Positions 44,565-56,089 of a stretch of DNA of 64,000 bases are shown piece by piece. Source of the stretch: Zygnema cylindricum. Lineage: Eukaryota; Streptophyta; Zygnematophyceae; Zygnematales; Zygnemataceae. A program made the position numbers and the translations under genes. Below the pieces are notes generated by a model. The model worked only from the letters and a program-made list of their open reading frames with translations. It did no database searches and was not told where the DNA came from. Within the stretch, counting starts at the first letter, position 1. Each line of letters begins with the position of its first letter. The DNA is taken from the NCBI GenBank assembly GCA_037447655.1, contig JBBHKE010000271.1, positions 434,001-498,000 on the forward strand, read 5' to 3'.

Positions 44565-46029
44565 GGTTATGGGCCCACCCTCTAGGGTGCCCACCTTCAA
44601 TGGATCTGGGTTCATCTATTGGGAAGCCATGATGATGGGAGCTTTGCGTGAAAAACGATATTGCGGTATCGTCAGTGGACAAGTGAAACATCCACCTTCG
44701 AGAACTCCACCAGGATTTGGAGGAGTAAGATTTTCTGCAACAACGGCTGCCTCAGCGGAGGAGGCAGATGATGGGGACAGCAGTGTGTCCGAAAAGGAGA
44801 AAGGGAAGGAGACACCCCTCACTCCTATTGCCACAGTATCGGGAACGGCGACCGTGAAGACCGTGGAGAACGATACTCAAATGTGGGAGGATGTAAACAT
44901 GGCTGCCAAGAACTTCATTTTGAGGCACCTCACTCAAGGTTTGGCCACTCCTCATCTTCACATTTACAAGGGAGAGGAATTGTGGGAGAGTTTGGTGGAG
45001 ATTTATAGAGCTGGAACTATTCAGGAGCTCCAGTTGGCTGAGCAAAAGCTATTGAGTTACACTTACAAAGGAGGAAAAATGTTAGATTACTGTAATGATC
45101 TTTCTTGTTTGTATATGGAAATGGAAAGTGCCGGGTGGACAGGTACAATGAAAATGAAAGTTAACACCCTTATCATGAAATTACCAGATGAGTTCGAAAA
45201 CATAGTGTACCGAGTACAGGGAATGCCTGATAGTTCATGGAAATGGAACACAGTAGTCAGGATGATACTTGTGCAGGAAAACACAATGGAGATTAGGAGA
45301 GGAGGAAAGAGCATTCAAGCTCTAGCAGCAGGAGGGGACCGATGGGGGAAGGATCCGAAGAAACCTTATAGAGGGGAAAGAGATAATTCTGGGGGACAGA
45401 GGCCCCCAAAGGGTCTTTGTCATTATTGCAAAAAGCCGGGACACTTTATTGCAGATTGTGTCAAGTTGTCAGAGCTGAGGATCCAAGAAAACCGTGGAGG
45501 GGGTTCTTCCGGAGGGAAGAAAAAGGCACTTGTGGTTACAAAAGTGTCAGGAGAAATCGAGGATGAGTCTGCTGAGGAGGATGGGGAGCTTCTTCTTGAC
45601 GAGAGTCAGGAGGAGAAGGAGATCCCTCGGAGGCAGAAGTGTGCCCTTGGAGCAATTCGGGAAGCTCCACAGGAAGGATGGATCATCGACTCAGGTGCAT
45701 CCATGCATATGTGCCGTGATAAAGAACTCTTCACTAAGCTACGAAAGATTCCTACTGTAGAGATAGAGTATGGGGATGGGAGAGTGGTTACTACAGATCT
45801 AGTGGGATCAGTAGATCTGAAAGTCTTAGTGGAGGGTAAGACCTCTATACTTACATTCTCAGATGTACTTTACATTCCTCAGCTGAGTATAATTCTTGTC
45901 TCTACGTCTGTGTTAGATGACAAAGAGCTTGATACCTTCACCAGAAAGGGAGTCTTTACAGCTAAGTATGGGAATGAAGTTTACTTCACAGCAGATAAGG
46001 GTAGCCAAGGAATGTTAGGCTTAACTTGA
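44545..46029 (+). CDS. Element A: Gag-protease-integrase N-terminus (494 codons)
   Basis: The frame starts at an ATG in the 5' LTR, crosses the primer site (GGTTATGGGCCCACC, 44565-44579) and continues as MGPPSRVPTFNGSGF. It covers Gag to about residue 285, zinc knuckle CHYCKKPGHFIADC, an acidic linker, and protease WIIDSGASMHMC at about residue 375-386, up to GSQGMLGLT. One base appears to be missing at about 46027, since the family sequence continues LSNEKK, found in the next frame. The neighbouring frame starts at 46026. Confidence 0.88.
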   Translation: MEDTELQVMGPPSRVPTFNGSGFIYWEAMMMGALREKRYCGIVSGQVKHPPSRTPPGFGGVRFSATTAASAEEADDGDSSVSEKEKGKETPLTPIATVSGTATVKTVENDTQMWEDVNMAAKNFILRHLTQGLATPHLHIYKGEELWESLVEIYRAGTIQELQLAEQKLLSYTYKGGKMLDYCNDLSCLYMEMESAGWTGTMKMKVNTLIMKLPDEFENIVYRVQGMPDSSWKWNTVVRMILVQENTMEIRRGGKSIQALAAGGDRWGKDPKKPYRGERDNSGGQRPPKGLCHYCKKPGHFIADCVKLSELRIQENRGGGSSGGKKKALVVTKVSGEIEDESAEEDGELLLDESQEEKEIPRRQKCALGAIREAPQEGWIIDSGASMHMCRDKELFTKLRKIPTVEIEYGDGRVVTTDLVGSVDLKVLVEGKTSILTFSDVLYIPQLSIILVSTSVLDDKELDTFTRKGVFTAKYGNEVYFTADKGSQGMLGLT

Positions 46030-48892
46030 GTAATGAAAAAAAGAATGCTTACTATGTTGGTGTTCCTAAGGTGATGATTTGGCATAAGCGGTTGGGGCAT
46101 GTGCATTTTGATAGGTTAAGGGAAATGAAAAAGCTTGGGGTAGTAGATGGCATTCAGTTTGGGGATAATGAAATAATGGATGATTGTAGTGGTTGTGCTC
46201 AAGGTAAGGCTCACAGAATTCCCTTTCCCAAAGCCGCCACATATAGAGGTGAGAAAGTGTTAGATTTGGTCCACACAGATATTTGGGGACCTGCAAAAGT
46301 ACCTTTGGTTGGAAGAAAGAGGTTTATGATGACAATAACTGATGATTGGTCTAGATACTCTAGAGTCTACTTTCTAAAAAATAAGTCTGAAGCATCCACT
46401 TACTTTAAAGAATATAAAGCTTGGAGTGAGAAGTTGCATGAAACCCCTATTAAGAGGATAAGGAGTGATAATGGGGGGGAATATACCTCTAACCAGTTTG
46501 AGGAATATCTGAGAGATGAGGGAGTGCAACACCAGAAAGTTGTACCATATAACCCAGAACAAAATGGGGTAGCTGAGAGGTTGAATAGAACACTAGGAGA
46601 TAGTGCATGCAGTATGTTGGCAGACAAGAAAATAGGAAAGAGATTTTGGGCAGAGGCAATGAACTGTGCTAACTATATTAAGAATAGAGTCCTCACCTCA
46701 GCAGTAAAGGGAGTCACACCTTTTGAGAGATGGGTTGGAAGGAAACAAGATATCTCACACCTTAAAGTATTTGGTAGCCAAGTTTACAGTCTGGACACGG
46801 ATAGGAAAAACTGGAAACTAGATGCTAAGGGAAAACCTGGATACTTGTGTGATATGATGAGGATGTTAAGGGATATAGAGTATATGACTTGGCAAAGAAA
46901 GATATCATTCTGGTGAAACACCTAATTGTCATGGATGAAGGGAAGTCATTTGACCCCTTCAAATATACAAAGAAGATTAGGATCAGATTTGAGTCTGAAA
47001 GTGAGGAGAACTCGGTCGTTCCGGAAAGGGATATGGGTGACACCGTGATTACAGATTCAGGGGAGATCCAAGATACAGGTGACTCACCGGAAACCTCACA
47101 TACTCCTATGGACTTCGAGGAGATAGAAGAAGCGAACAAGAACCGGTTTCCATGGACAGGGGAGCCGATGAAACAGTGAGAAGAAATCCAAGACTTCCAT
47201 CCATTCTTGCTTCAGAGTTTGAGGGAGGAAGAAGGAGCAGCAAAAGATTACAGGAAAAACAAGTCGCTCATAAGGTAACTAAGCTATCTCACCCTGATGA
47301 GCCTCAGTCTTACTGGGAGGCAGTGAATAGTCCAGAGAAAGAAAGATGGATTAGAGCTATAAATGATGAGATGGCTTCTATCATGGAAGCAAATACATGG
47401 GAATTAGCAGATTGTCCTCCAGACAAAAAACCTATTGGGTGTAAATGGGTATTTACACTAAAACTGAACCAAGATAATACCATTGAAAGATATAAGGCTC
47501 GATTGGTAGCGAAGGGGTTCACCCAAAAGGAAGGGATTGACTATGAGGAGACCTTTGCTCCAGTTGTTCGGTTCCCATCAGTAAGGATTCTCCTCAGCAT
47601 GGCAGAAAGCGGAAGACATGGAAATCCATCAGATGGACATTAAGATTGCCTTTCTTAATGGTGAATTAGAGGAAGAAATTTTCATGAGACAACCCGAGGG
47701 GTTCGTGGAGGAAAGAGAAGAGAGCAAAGTCTGCACGCTCATAAAGTCCTTACATGGACTAAAGCAGGCTCCCCGACAGTGGAACAAGAAACTAGATGAG
47801 TTTCTTACCAGTCTGGAATATATCCGTATAAGCTCTGACCATTCTATCTATATGTTTGAAGATGAGAATGGTGTCATTTTTATTGCAATTTATGTGGATG
47901 ATTTGCTTGTGTTGAGTAAATCCTTGGAAAAGATCAATAAGTTAAAAACAGAACTTAGAAGCAGATTTGATATGAAGGATTTAGGGGAGGCAAAATATAT
48001 TTTGGGGATTCAGATGGAGAGAGATAGGGGGAAGAAGATTATCAAACTTACTCAGAAAGAAGCAATAGGTAATTTGCTTGAGAAATTCCAGATGGAAAAT
48101 GCTAACAGTTGTACCACTCCCATGGACTTGAAAAAAGTAAGTGATGGGAGTGTAGAAGGAGGAGTAATTATCTTAGATGATCAAATGAGTATTGAAGAGA
48201 GAGAGTTTATGAAGACTATCCCTTATAGACAGGTCGTAGGAAGTTTAATCTATTTTATGAATTGTACCAGGCCGGACATAGCGGCAGCAGTTGGAGTACT
48301 CAGTAGGAGTCTGAATGATCCTAGGAAGAGGGATTGGGAGGCAGCCAAGAGAGTCATGAGATATCTGGTTGGAACCAGAGAGTTATGGTTGCATTTGGGA
48401 GGGGAGCACACTGACATCACTACTTGGAGTGATGCCAGTTATGGGGACGCACCTATGAGACGATGCACTTCTGGGTATGTGTTGTATGTTGGGGAAGGTG
48501 CATGCTGTTGGAGCAGTAAGCAACAAAAGGTGGTTGCACAGTCCACCATGGAGGCTGAGTACATGGCCTCTTGTTCTGCTGTGAAAGAGTTGATGTGGGT
48601 CAAGTCCTTGCTGCAAGAACTTGGGTATATGAAGGAGGGAGTGCATGAAGTGTTTTGTGATAATCAAGCGGCCATAGCAATTGCAGCAAATCCAAAACAT
48701 CATTTTAAGGCTAAACATATGGACATAAGATTAAGTTTTGTAAGAGAAAAAGTTGAGAATAAAATAGTGAATCTTGTATATAGATCTGATGAGGAAATGG
48801 TAGCGGACATGATGACCAAACCTGTACCCTCGCCGAAATTAAAATACTGCAGGGAAAAATGTGGATTAAAAGAAAAATTAAAAATAGACTAG
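46026..48892 (+). pseudogene. Element A: integrase, RT and RNase H in four shifted frames
   Basis: 46026-46916: integrase with HKRLGHVH, CSGCAQGK, HTDIWGP, RSDNGGEY and NGVAERLNR, all catalytic residues present; it shifts frame near 46848 at the GKPGYL motif. 46889-47179 and 47152-47643: linker ([15 protein letters not shown]) and RT N-terminus ([15 protein letters not shown]). 47618-48892: RT with YVDD, RNase H with DASYGD, CDNQAAIAIAANP and the C-terminal ADMMTKPVPSPKL. The shifts at about 46027, 46848, 47165 and 47610 are each small indels, which could be real decay or sequencing errors given the otherwise intact protein and similar LTRs. Confidence 0.88.
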
Positions 48893-48905
48893 AAAATAAG
48901 GGGAG

Positions 48906-49906
48906 TGTTGAAATAAGTAGTTTTTGTATTTTCTAGTTTAAAATAAATTAGCGGAAACATATATAAGAAATGATGGCAGCCTGCCTCCATCTCTTCTCTC
49001 TCTCCCCCATACTTGTTGTAGTCACTGAAAGAGAGAGAGACGATGGAGCCATGGCTGCCTCAGCTCCATAGGAAGGACTAAAGAGTGACTTAAGTCACTC
49101 TCAACAAAAGGTTGAGTCCGGCAGGACTCGAACCCCCGACCGGTAGAGCGCGGCGTAGCCGTTAGCTCTAACCAGTCTGTTGTAGAAGTCCGTTAGATTA
49201 TATAGGGTTTCATTCATATATAAACTGTTTTATAGTACCGAAATGATCTAACTGGAATATGAAACGAAATGAACATAGAACTTGTAAAGGTTTAGTGCGA
49301 AACGTCATTTCGCACGAAACAAATGAAACAGACACTTTTAACGGTCGACATTTAATGTCGGATTTAATCCGACGGCGCACGTCGTCGCCGAGATCGCGGA
49401 ATGGTCGCTTTGGATTTTTTGGACGTGGCATGACGTGGCGCCGCGTGGAAGGATGACATTCGGTCGCGGGAATTCCGGAGGAAATACGGACAAGTGGAAA
49501 AATGACACGCGTCCACTCAAGAGCCTTGTCGTACACCGGCCGTACAGAAAGTACATCGGCCATAGTACCTTTCTGTACTTTACAGTAATACGATTGGTTC
49601 GTACTTTAGTAGATAGGGGTTGTGAGAGGGATTTAGGACTTAGGAAATATTTGGTAGACAGACACCTCTCTCTAAGAGAGCTTTGTATAAATTGGCATTT
49701 TTGCCGGCTCATAACTTATCGCCTGGTTGGCCGTTTTCAGTGATTCTTTTTGCTACGGACTCAGAGGAGTCCAGGCTACACAGGGGTGCAGTCAAATTCT
49801 CAGTTTGCCTTCTTGGGCAGAAGTGGTTGTGGCTTAAAGTGGGTTAGTTAAATACTATCTTGAGGCTTCCTGTATTCTGTAGTCCAATGGAGGACACAGA
49901 ATTGCA
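48906..49906 (+). repeat. 3' LTR of element A
   Basis: 1001 bp, TGTTGAAATAAG...GAATTGCA, preceded by the polypurine tract AAAATAAGGGGAG. Nearly identical to 43563-44564, with the same palindrome, tRNA-like module and GTAC inverted pair. Confidence 0.93.
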
Positions 49907-49911
49907 TAAAC

Positions 49912-51300
49912 TAATCGAAAGAATCCACGAAAGCCATCTATTTCGGCATCAGAGTTTGAGCGTTGAAGAAGAAGCAGCAAAAGACTGCAAGAGAAACAAG
50001 TTAACAACAAGGTAACCAAACTGTCTCATCCCGAAGAACCCTAGACTTATGGTGAGGCGATGAAATGCCCTAATAAGAACCGATGGAGGGCACCATTAAT
50101 GAAAAGATGGCTTCAAATATGGCAGCCAATACGTGGGAATTGGTGGATTGTCCCCCTTATAAGAAGCCAATCGGGTGTAACTGGGTATTTAAATTGAAAC
50201 TCAACCCAAATAACACCATTGAGCCCTACAAGGCTCGGTTAGTGGCAAAGGGATTTTCCTTGAAAAAGAGAGAATTGACTACTAGGAGACTTTTGCTTCG
50301 GTTGTCAGGTTTCTCTCTGTTCGGATACTTCTCAGTATGACGGCAGCGAAAGACATGGAAGTGCATCAGATGGACATAAAAATGGCCTTCCTACATGGAG
50401 AGTTAGAATAGGAGATTTTTCTGCGACAGCCCGAAGGATTTGTGGAGCAAAGGGAGGAGAGCAAGGTATGCTGATTGATCAAATCTTTGTATGTGCTGAA
50501 ACAGGTGCCTCGGCAATGGAACAAGAAGCTCGATGAGTTTCTTACAAGTTCAAGATATATTCAGATCAGCTCAGATCACTCAATTTTTTTTTTTGAAGAT
50601 TAGGAAGGAATTGTTTTTATTGCAATTTAGGTTGATGACTTGCTTATTTTAAGTAAATCTATGGATAAAATAAATAAGTTGAAAAATGATCTAAAAGGAA
50701 GATTTGGAATGAGAATATGGGAGAAGCAAGGTGTATTTTGGGAATTTAGGTAGAGCGAGACAGAGATAGAAAGCTAATAAGATAAACTCAAAAGGAGGCC
50801 ATTGGAAACATGTTAGAAAGATTCGAAATGGACAAGGCTAATAGTTGTACCACTCCTATAGAACTAAAGAATGGAAGTGAGGGGAGTGTGGAAGAAGGAG
50901 TGATCATCTTGGATGATGAGGTAGGCTCGGAAGAGAAACGATTTATACAAACCATCCCTTATAGACAAGTAGTGGGCAACCTAATATATTTTATAAATTG
51001 TACACGTCCGGACATAGCCGCAGCTGTAGGAGTACTAAGTAGGAGTCTCAATGCTCCCACTAAGAAAGATTGGGAGGCAGCTAAGAGAGTCCTTAGATAT
51101 CTCTTAGGGACTAGAGATCTATGGTTGCATTTGGGTGGGAACAATAGTGACATCACCACTTGGAGTGATGCCAACTATGGGAATGCTCCTATGAGGAGAT
51201 GCACGTCTGGGTATGTAATGTATGTGGGTGATCGGGCATGTTGCTAGAGGAGCAAACAGCAAAAGGTCATTGCTCAGTCCACCATGGAGGTTGAGTACAT
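49912..51300 (+). pseudogene. Element B, part 2: linker, RT and first part of RNase H
   Basis: It resumes the B frame with KNPRKPSISASEFE, then RT (50083-50340: VDCPPYKKPIGCNWVFKLKLN) with later stops and a degraded catalytic region near 50620-50640, and RNase H (50810-51247: NCTRPDIAAAVGVLSRSL ... DANYGN). It stops at TMEVEY where G inserted; RNase H resumes at 60700. Confidence 0.9.
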
Positions 51301-52539
51301 TGTCATGCCGCAAGACGTCGACGAGTATTATTGTTGATTCTTATACTAATTGGGGTAAAAGGGAATATTACAAGTCGGTGGCGGAGTGTTCAATTGAAGG
51401 TACGGACGAAACGGAGGTCGTACCATGTTACCGGCATGAAATCAGATTGCGGTACGACATTGGATTTTGCAAATTTGAACAGCTCCAAACGTGACATATT
51501 ATAGACTGAAACGGTGACATACCTGACACATGTCCAAGTCGTGAACCCTCGGAGGTTCATGCATTGTTTTTGTTGCATAGGGAGGGTTTTCATCCTCGAG
51601 GTGTAGATGTAAGGCATCCCGAGGCGGCCACGTAGGGGCCACCTCTAGAAACAGGCAGCGTTTGTACATAGAAAGCTGCTTGCTCAAAGACATATAGAAA
51701 TTAGTGTAGCTGTACGATAGACAACAACAGAAGATAAAGGCCATATGGCTGCGTAGGATTAGTTGCAAATTACAGTTTGGGAATCCAACATTGGAGAGTT
51801 GTCGTTTTTTGGCAATATATATTTTCGCGATTTGTCGAACCTCTTTTTGTTTTTTTCAATTAGCATTTCTCAGCGCCATATTTAGTATCAGTTAGTGGTT
51901 GAGTTAGGGTTTCTCTCTCTCGATCCTTAGTCTCTGGCTAGCTGTTGCCTCTAAGATTTTCTTATCTCTCTTTTCTGAAGTAAAGTCCTTACCTAATCTA
52001 CCAGCGCAAGCCAGCCTGCAAGGTTTCTCTCCAAACTGTGTCTCACTTGCCGTGCTCTGCGAATTCTAGAGTGTGAATCTTGTGTTTTATTATTGTTGTT
52101 GCGTGGTTTTCGTCGTTTGTCTCTTTTTTCTTCAAACTTTGGGAGTGCTTATTTTTTCGGCGGTCTCATCCGGTTAAGAAAAGTCGGTTGCCTGCTAGTA
52201 GGACTCTTGTAGGGAATATTGAAGACTTCAGGGCCTAGTGGCTACTGTCGCAAATATTCCCGTGCTATCATTTGCTTTTCTTTTTCAATCAAGCAATAAT
52301 TAGTTGTCTTGTTTTCTTTTCCAACCTAGTGGTTTTCTTTGGATTGCTTTAATTTGTTTTTATTTTCAATCTTTAGGGTTTCGTTGCTCGGTGGGCTTGG
52401 AGTGGGATATTTGTGATTTGATTTGTGAATCCGGTATAGTTTCCTCTTTTTGTCTACCTATCGGATTAACACACTCATAAAACCTAGCAAACCTTAAAAA
52501 ACTTATAAAAGAAAAAAAAATCCATATTAAAAACCAAGA

Positions 52540-52687
<148 letters not shown>

Positions 52688-53041
52688 TAGCTTGCACGAA
52701 TTATCACATAAAATTATAACTACTTTAATAGTTGGGTAGAGCGTGGCTTAAAGATGATATGCGTACCCTAATAGGCTACTAACTACTTTGGCATTGAGTT
52801 GGGTGTGATAACGATAACTTGGAATTGGAGCATCGTTGGGAGATATTTAAAGTATCCTACTGATGCTATCGCTTTTGGTGAGTAACCGATCCTTGTGGGT
52901 GCAGGCGGGATATAGGTTATCAAGCGGACTCGTTTAGAGGGTTAGAGATCTTACCGAAGGTTGTGCTATTTTTCTTCGCATAGGACTTCATCGTTGCATG
53001 GTCCTAGATCTCACGTTGATCGATCTTGATTAACGATTTTT

Positions 53042-53185
53042 TGCTTTATTACATCTGGCCGTGTTTGCCCTGAATAGTTTCCTTCTTTATAACATCTGGC
53101 CGTGTTGGCCCTGAACAGTGTCCTGCTTTATTACATCTGGACGTGGTGGCCCGGAATAGTTTTCTGCTTATTATATCTGGCTCTA
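53042..53185 (+). repeat. 41-bp tandem repeat, about 3.5 copies
   Basis: Units begin around TTTATTACATCTGGCCGTG, with ACATCTGG at 53051, 53092 and 53133 and a diverged ATATCTGG at 53173. It lies in the G leader, just upstream of gag. Confidence 0.85.
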
Positions 53186-53302
53186 AGTTGCTTTGCATAG
53201 GTGACATGAGTTTGCTTGGCATGGCGTGACGTGAGTGGGATTGAGAAAGACAGTTTACGAGTAGACTAACTTTGATGATACAGAGAGACTAAACTCTTTC
53301 GT

Positions 53303-54601
53303 GTGTCTGGTTGGCGGTTATTAGCATACTTTTGTGTGTGTTCGGCATTTAGCTGCATTCGGATAAGACAATCTTCTGGTTACATGCCAACAGACTGGAA
53401 TAATTTACAGTTCCCAGTTTGTACCACCAGAAGCTCAGGTGCTTACCGGGGGCCGCCCAAAGAGTTGATTATGGTAGGCTCCCCTCCGATATCTTTTCCA
53501 AACTCAGCAGTTCAATCTCCATTTTTAGGATCACCCAGTTAATCGAGATCTGGTCTTTCTTCTCTCCATAGGTCTATGTTGTCTGTTTCTTCATCTTTCA
53601 CCCACAGTTCGGCGGAAGATTCGAACACTGACTCGCTTGACATACAGGGTCTAGGTTTACCGCCGTCAATTTTCTCAGTGGGCTGTACCATACACACTAA
53701 TCATAGTCCTTTTAACATGGACATGGCCTCGTCCATGGACACCGGAGGTGGTAAACATCATTTTTGTTTTTCAGGTCTGAATGACACCATGTCCTTGTCC
53801 CACTTTCGCATGCTTTTCAATACCAAAATGCGTGACCTTGCGTTTCGGTACCAAGACCGTTACGACCTGCGGGTCGCTTTTTATTTACTAGGGAGATACC
53901 TCAGAGAATCTGCGTTATCCCTTTATACACGGAAATATGAGTAAATTTGTGCTATGACTGAAATAGCACCCGCCTATTCTGGAGCTTTGGCCATAATTGG
54001 CAGCCTCGAAATCCCTTTCTAACTCGCTGTCCCGGTTGTTTATGACTCTGTAGGCAACGAAGTTTCACCTGAAATACTTGAGGTCCCTCATCAATTTGCA
54101 GTGGTAGCTAAGGTTGCAATTCCGGCTAGACCTGAAATGCTGGTCCCTCTAAGAGATCTAGTCTCGTTAATTTTTGATTTATTTGAAGACGAGTATCGAA
54201 TGCAGAATCTTGACCAAGTCAAAGAATTAATGAATTTTGAACGCAAACTGGGTGAAACAGCCCCGGCATTGCGGTCACGTATGGAAACTTTGCGTGAGGC
54301 CCTACCCGATCTAATGTCAACGGCTGAGGCGGTACAAAAATTTGTGGGTCAATTTCCCACACAATCTCGACGGTTGATTCAGAATTGTCTGACCGAAGCA
54401 TATGGCCTTAAATTCACTTTCGAGCAGGCTGCAGAGTATGCTGTAAAGTACGAAATGCAGACAGCTGGTGGGACGCTCACGAGCGGCCAAAGCCTTCACC
54501 TAAAGATAACCCTAATCCAAATCCTAACTAGAATCCTAACCCGCGCAACTCATGGCCCAACCCAAGACCTCCAAGGGCCCTTGCCATGGGATTTTTACTG
54601 A
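53303..54601 (+). pseudogene. G: Gag region
   Basis: One frame carries 53303-53542, 53576-53944 and 54101-54601, broken by three in-frame stops (at 53542, 53944 and near 54020). The middle has a capsid-like stretch: LSHFRMLFNTKMRDLAF then YDLRVAFYLLGRYLRESA. The end has MNFERKLGETAPALRSRM and QSRRLIQNCLTEAYGLKF, helical and typical of gypsy Gag. The next frame overlaps it by 16 nt. Confidence 0.7.
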
Positions 54602-55380
54602 CGACGCCTGGAGTGCGTATATGTTTCCGGTGCGGTCACAGTGGTCACGACGCACGCAGCTGTCCAGACAAGGCAGCCACGTGTACTCAATGCAATCAAA
54701 CAAGTCATTGCGTACAGCGATGTCATATTAAAAATCCGAATTTCAGTTATCAAAATCAAATTAAAAACGGCCGTATACCTGCTCGCTCCGCTAAATTGGT
54801 CACTCCACCGAAAAGGGAAGAGAAGGACACTCCCACCAAAATCAGTAAGTGGGACCGAGATAGAGCAGAGATGATGGCAACCATGGCGGCCATGATGAAG
54901 GAGGAGTTTGCCGGGCTTATGGCGCAGGTTAAACTGCAATTAATTAGAATGGCCCGAACCGCAGTCCATATGCCCTCTTTTGCTGGGCGATCTCTTCGAG
55001 AGTCAACTGTCCAACAACGGGCAACTCTTTTCAAAGGGACTCCTGATCATAATCGTGAGTCTAAATCCATTAACACTTGCATACCATTATCTTTCGCTAA
55101 AGAACCTAAAACCCTTATCCTGGAAACAGGCCCTAGCATCATCGCTGAGGCCTTAACCATTCTAGAGGGGAGTATACAAGATGCTTATAAGGTCAAAGAA
55201 CTGTTAGCAATACTGTCCACTATGCTTCCCGAATTGAATAGCGAGGCTAAATCCTCAGATCTAACTCAATCTGCATTTGCATTACAAGCGCTTCAAAACC
55301 ATTGTAGTACCCTATCTCTTCAAGCAATTACTCTAAAAGAGCGTTCCAGTTTTACTCCACACAGAAGTTTTTATGGATAA
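54586..55380 (+). CDS. G: nucleocapsid with two zinc knuckles
   Basis: 264-codon frame, one frame back from Gag. Residues 12-25 are CFRCGHSGHDARSC and residues 32-45 CTQCNQTSHCVQRC, two CX2CX4HX4C knuckles that bind nucleic acid in Gag. A Lys-rich linker and a Met-rich MMATMAAMMKEEFAGLMAQ helix follow. The rest (to residue 264) is not recognised. Whether the shift from Gag is decay or programmed frameshifting cannot be told from one copy. Confidence 0.7.
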   Translation: MGFLLTTPGVRICFRCGHSGHDARSCPDKAATCTQCNQTSHCVQRCHIKNPNFSYQNQIKNGRIPARSAKLVTPPKREEKDTPTKISKWDRDRAEMMATMAAMMKEEFAGLMAQVKLQLIRMARTAVHMPSFAGRSLRESTVQQRATLFKGTPDHNRESKSINTCIPLSFAKEPKTLILETGPSIIAEALTILEGSIQDAYKVKELLAILSTMLPELNSEAKSSDLTQSAFALQALQNHCSTLSLQAITLKERSSFTPHRSFYG

Positions 55381-56065
55381 CAAGTTAGGCGTGTTCACAG
55401 TTAATGGGGTAGCCCCAACTTTACCTCTCATGGACAAAGGACAAAACCCATTTTCCTCGAAATCAGATTTTGCCAAAAAAATAGGTCTTACTGCGAATAC
55501 ACTACAACCCACTACCACTCGTTTGTTGACTTCCGCAGGAACCACAGAACCAGTCTTAGGTATGATAAAAGAGCCACTGTGTTTTCAATTTCAGTGTCAA
55601 TCAGAATCCGATTTCGCAAAAATATACGCTCACGCCTTTGTCACCAAGTGTAGTGATTATGAGTGCTTGATCGGCAAGCATCATTTTCCGAGTGGGGGGG
55701 GGGGGGGGGGGGGGGTGGTGGGGGATCAAACATTTTCGTACAGACCAAACAATTTTACGAACCGCAAAGTTTGCTTACCTCTTATCTCGGCCCGACAACC
55801 CATGCCTACTACGGCTCATTCCGCGTTTGTCTTGCCAGCCTATGCTGCAGTTGGCATAGGTGCTGATATTCTTGAATCTTTAACAACGGAAGAAATCTTA
55901 CCAGACCCCCCGGGAATGCCGAAATTATTTGGCACCCCAGGTTTTATTATTGACTCTTCAGATTTTGACAGATTGTATAAGTTTACTGTACCGATTCCTT
56001 TATTCAATATTCCAGATCCACTCGCGATTTCAAGAGATCCTTCCGCGTTTTTACCGATTAAATGA
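55373..56065 (+). pseudogene. G: retropepsin-like domain and linker
   Basis: The frame starts with FTVNGVAPTLPLMDKG, resembling the strand-catalytic loop of gypsy proteases (LLDTG), with DKG in place of DTG. Then FAKKIGL, PVLGMIKEPLCFQFQC and AHAFVTKCSDYECLIGK follow the retropepsin pattern. A run of 22 Gs at 55694-55715 encodes poly-Gly and probably disturbs the frame. A linker with GFIIDSSDF and TVPIPLFNIPDPL leads into the methyltransferase. The protease assignment is moderate. Confidence 0.6.
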
Positions 56066-56089
56066 AAGCCAATAAGTTTACAACCTAAC

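Larger units (their letters stand above)
43563..49906 (+). mobile_element. Copia element A, youngest insertion, nested in B
   Basis: LTRs 43563-44564 and 48906-49906 differ at only about a dozen positions by eye. The flanks are gaaac (43558-43562) and taaac (49907-49911), a 5-bp duplication with one mismatch. The B reading frame (linker between integrase and RT) is restored when A is removed. The coding body is near-complete with intact catalytic motifs but about four frameshifts. A solo LTR of the same family is at 62808-63876. Confidence 0.94.

Noticed and set aside
8110-49906. Independent host genes among integrase- or RT-like ORFs
   Set aside because: Every such ORF falls within an LTR-bounded copia or gypsy element in the expected order and strand.
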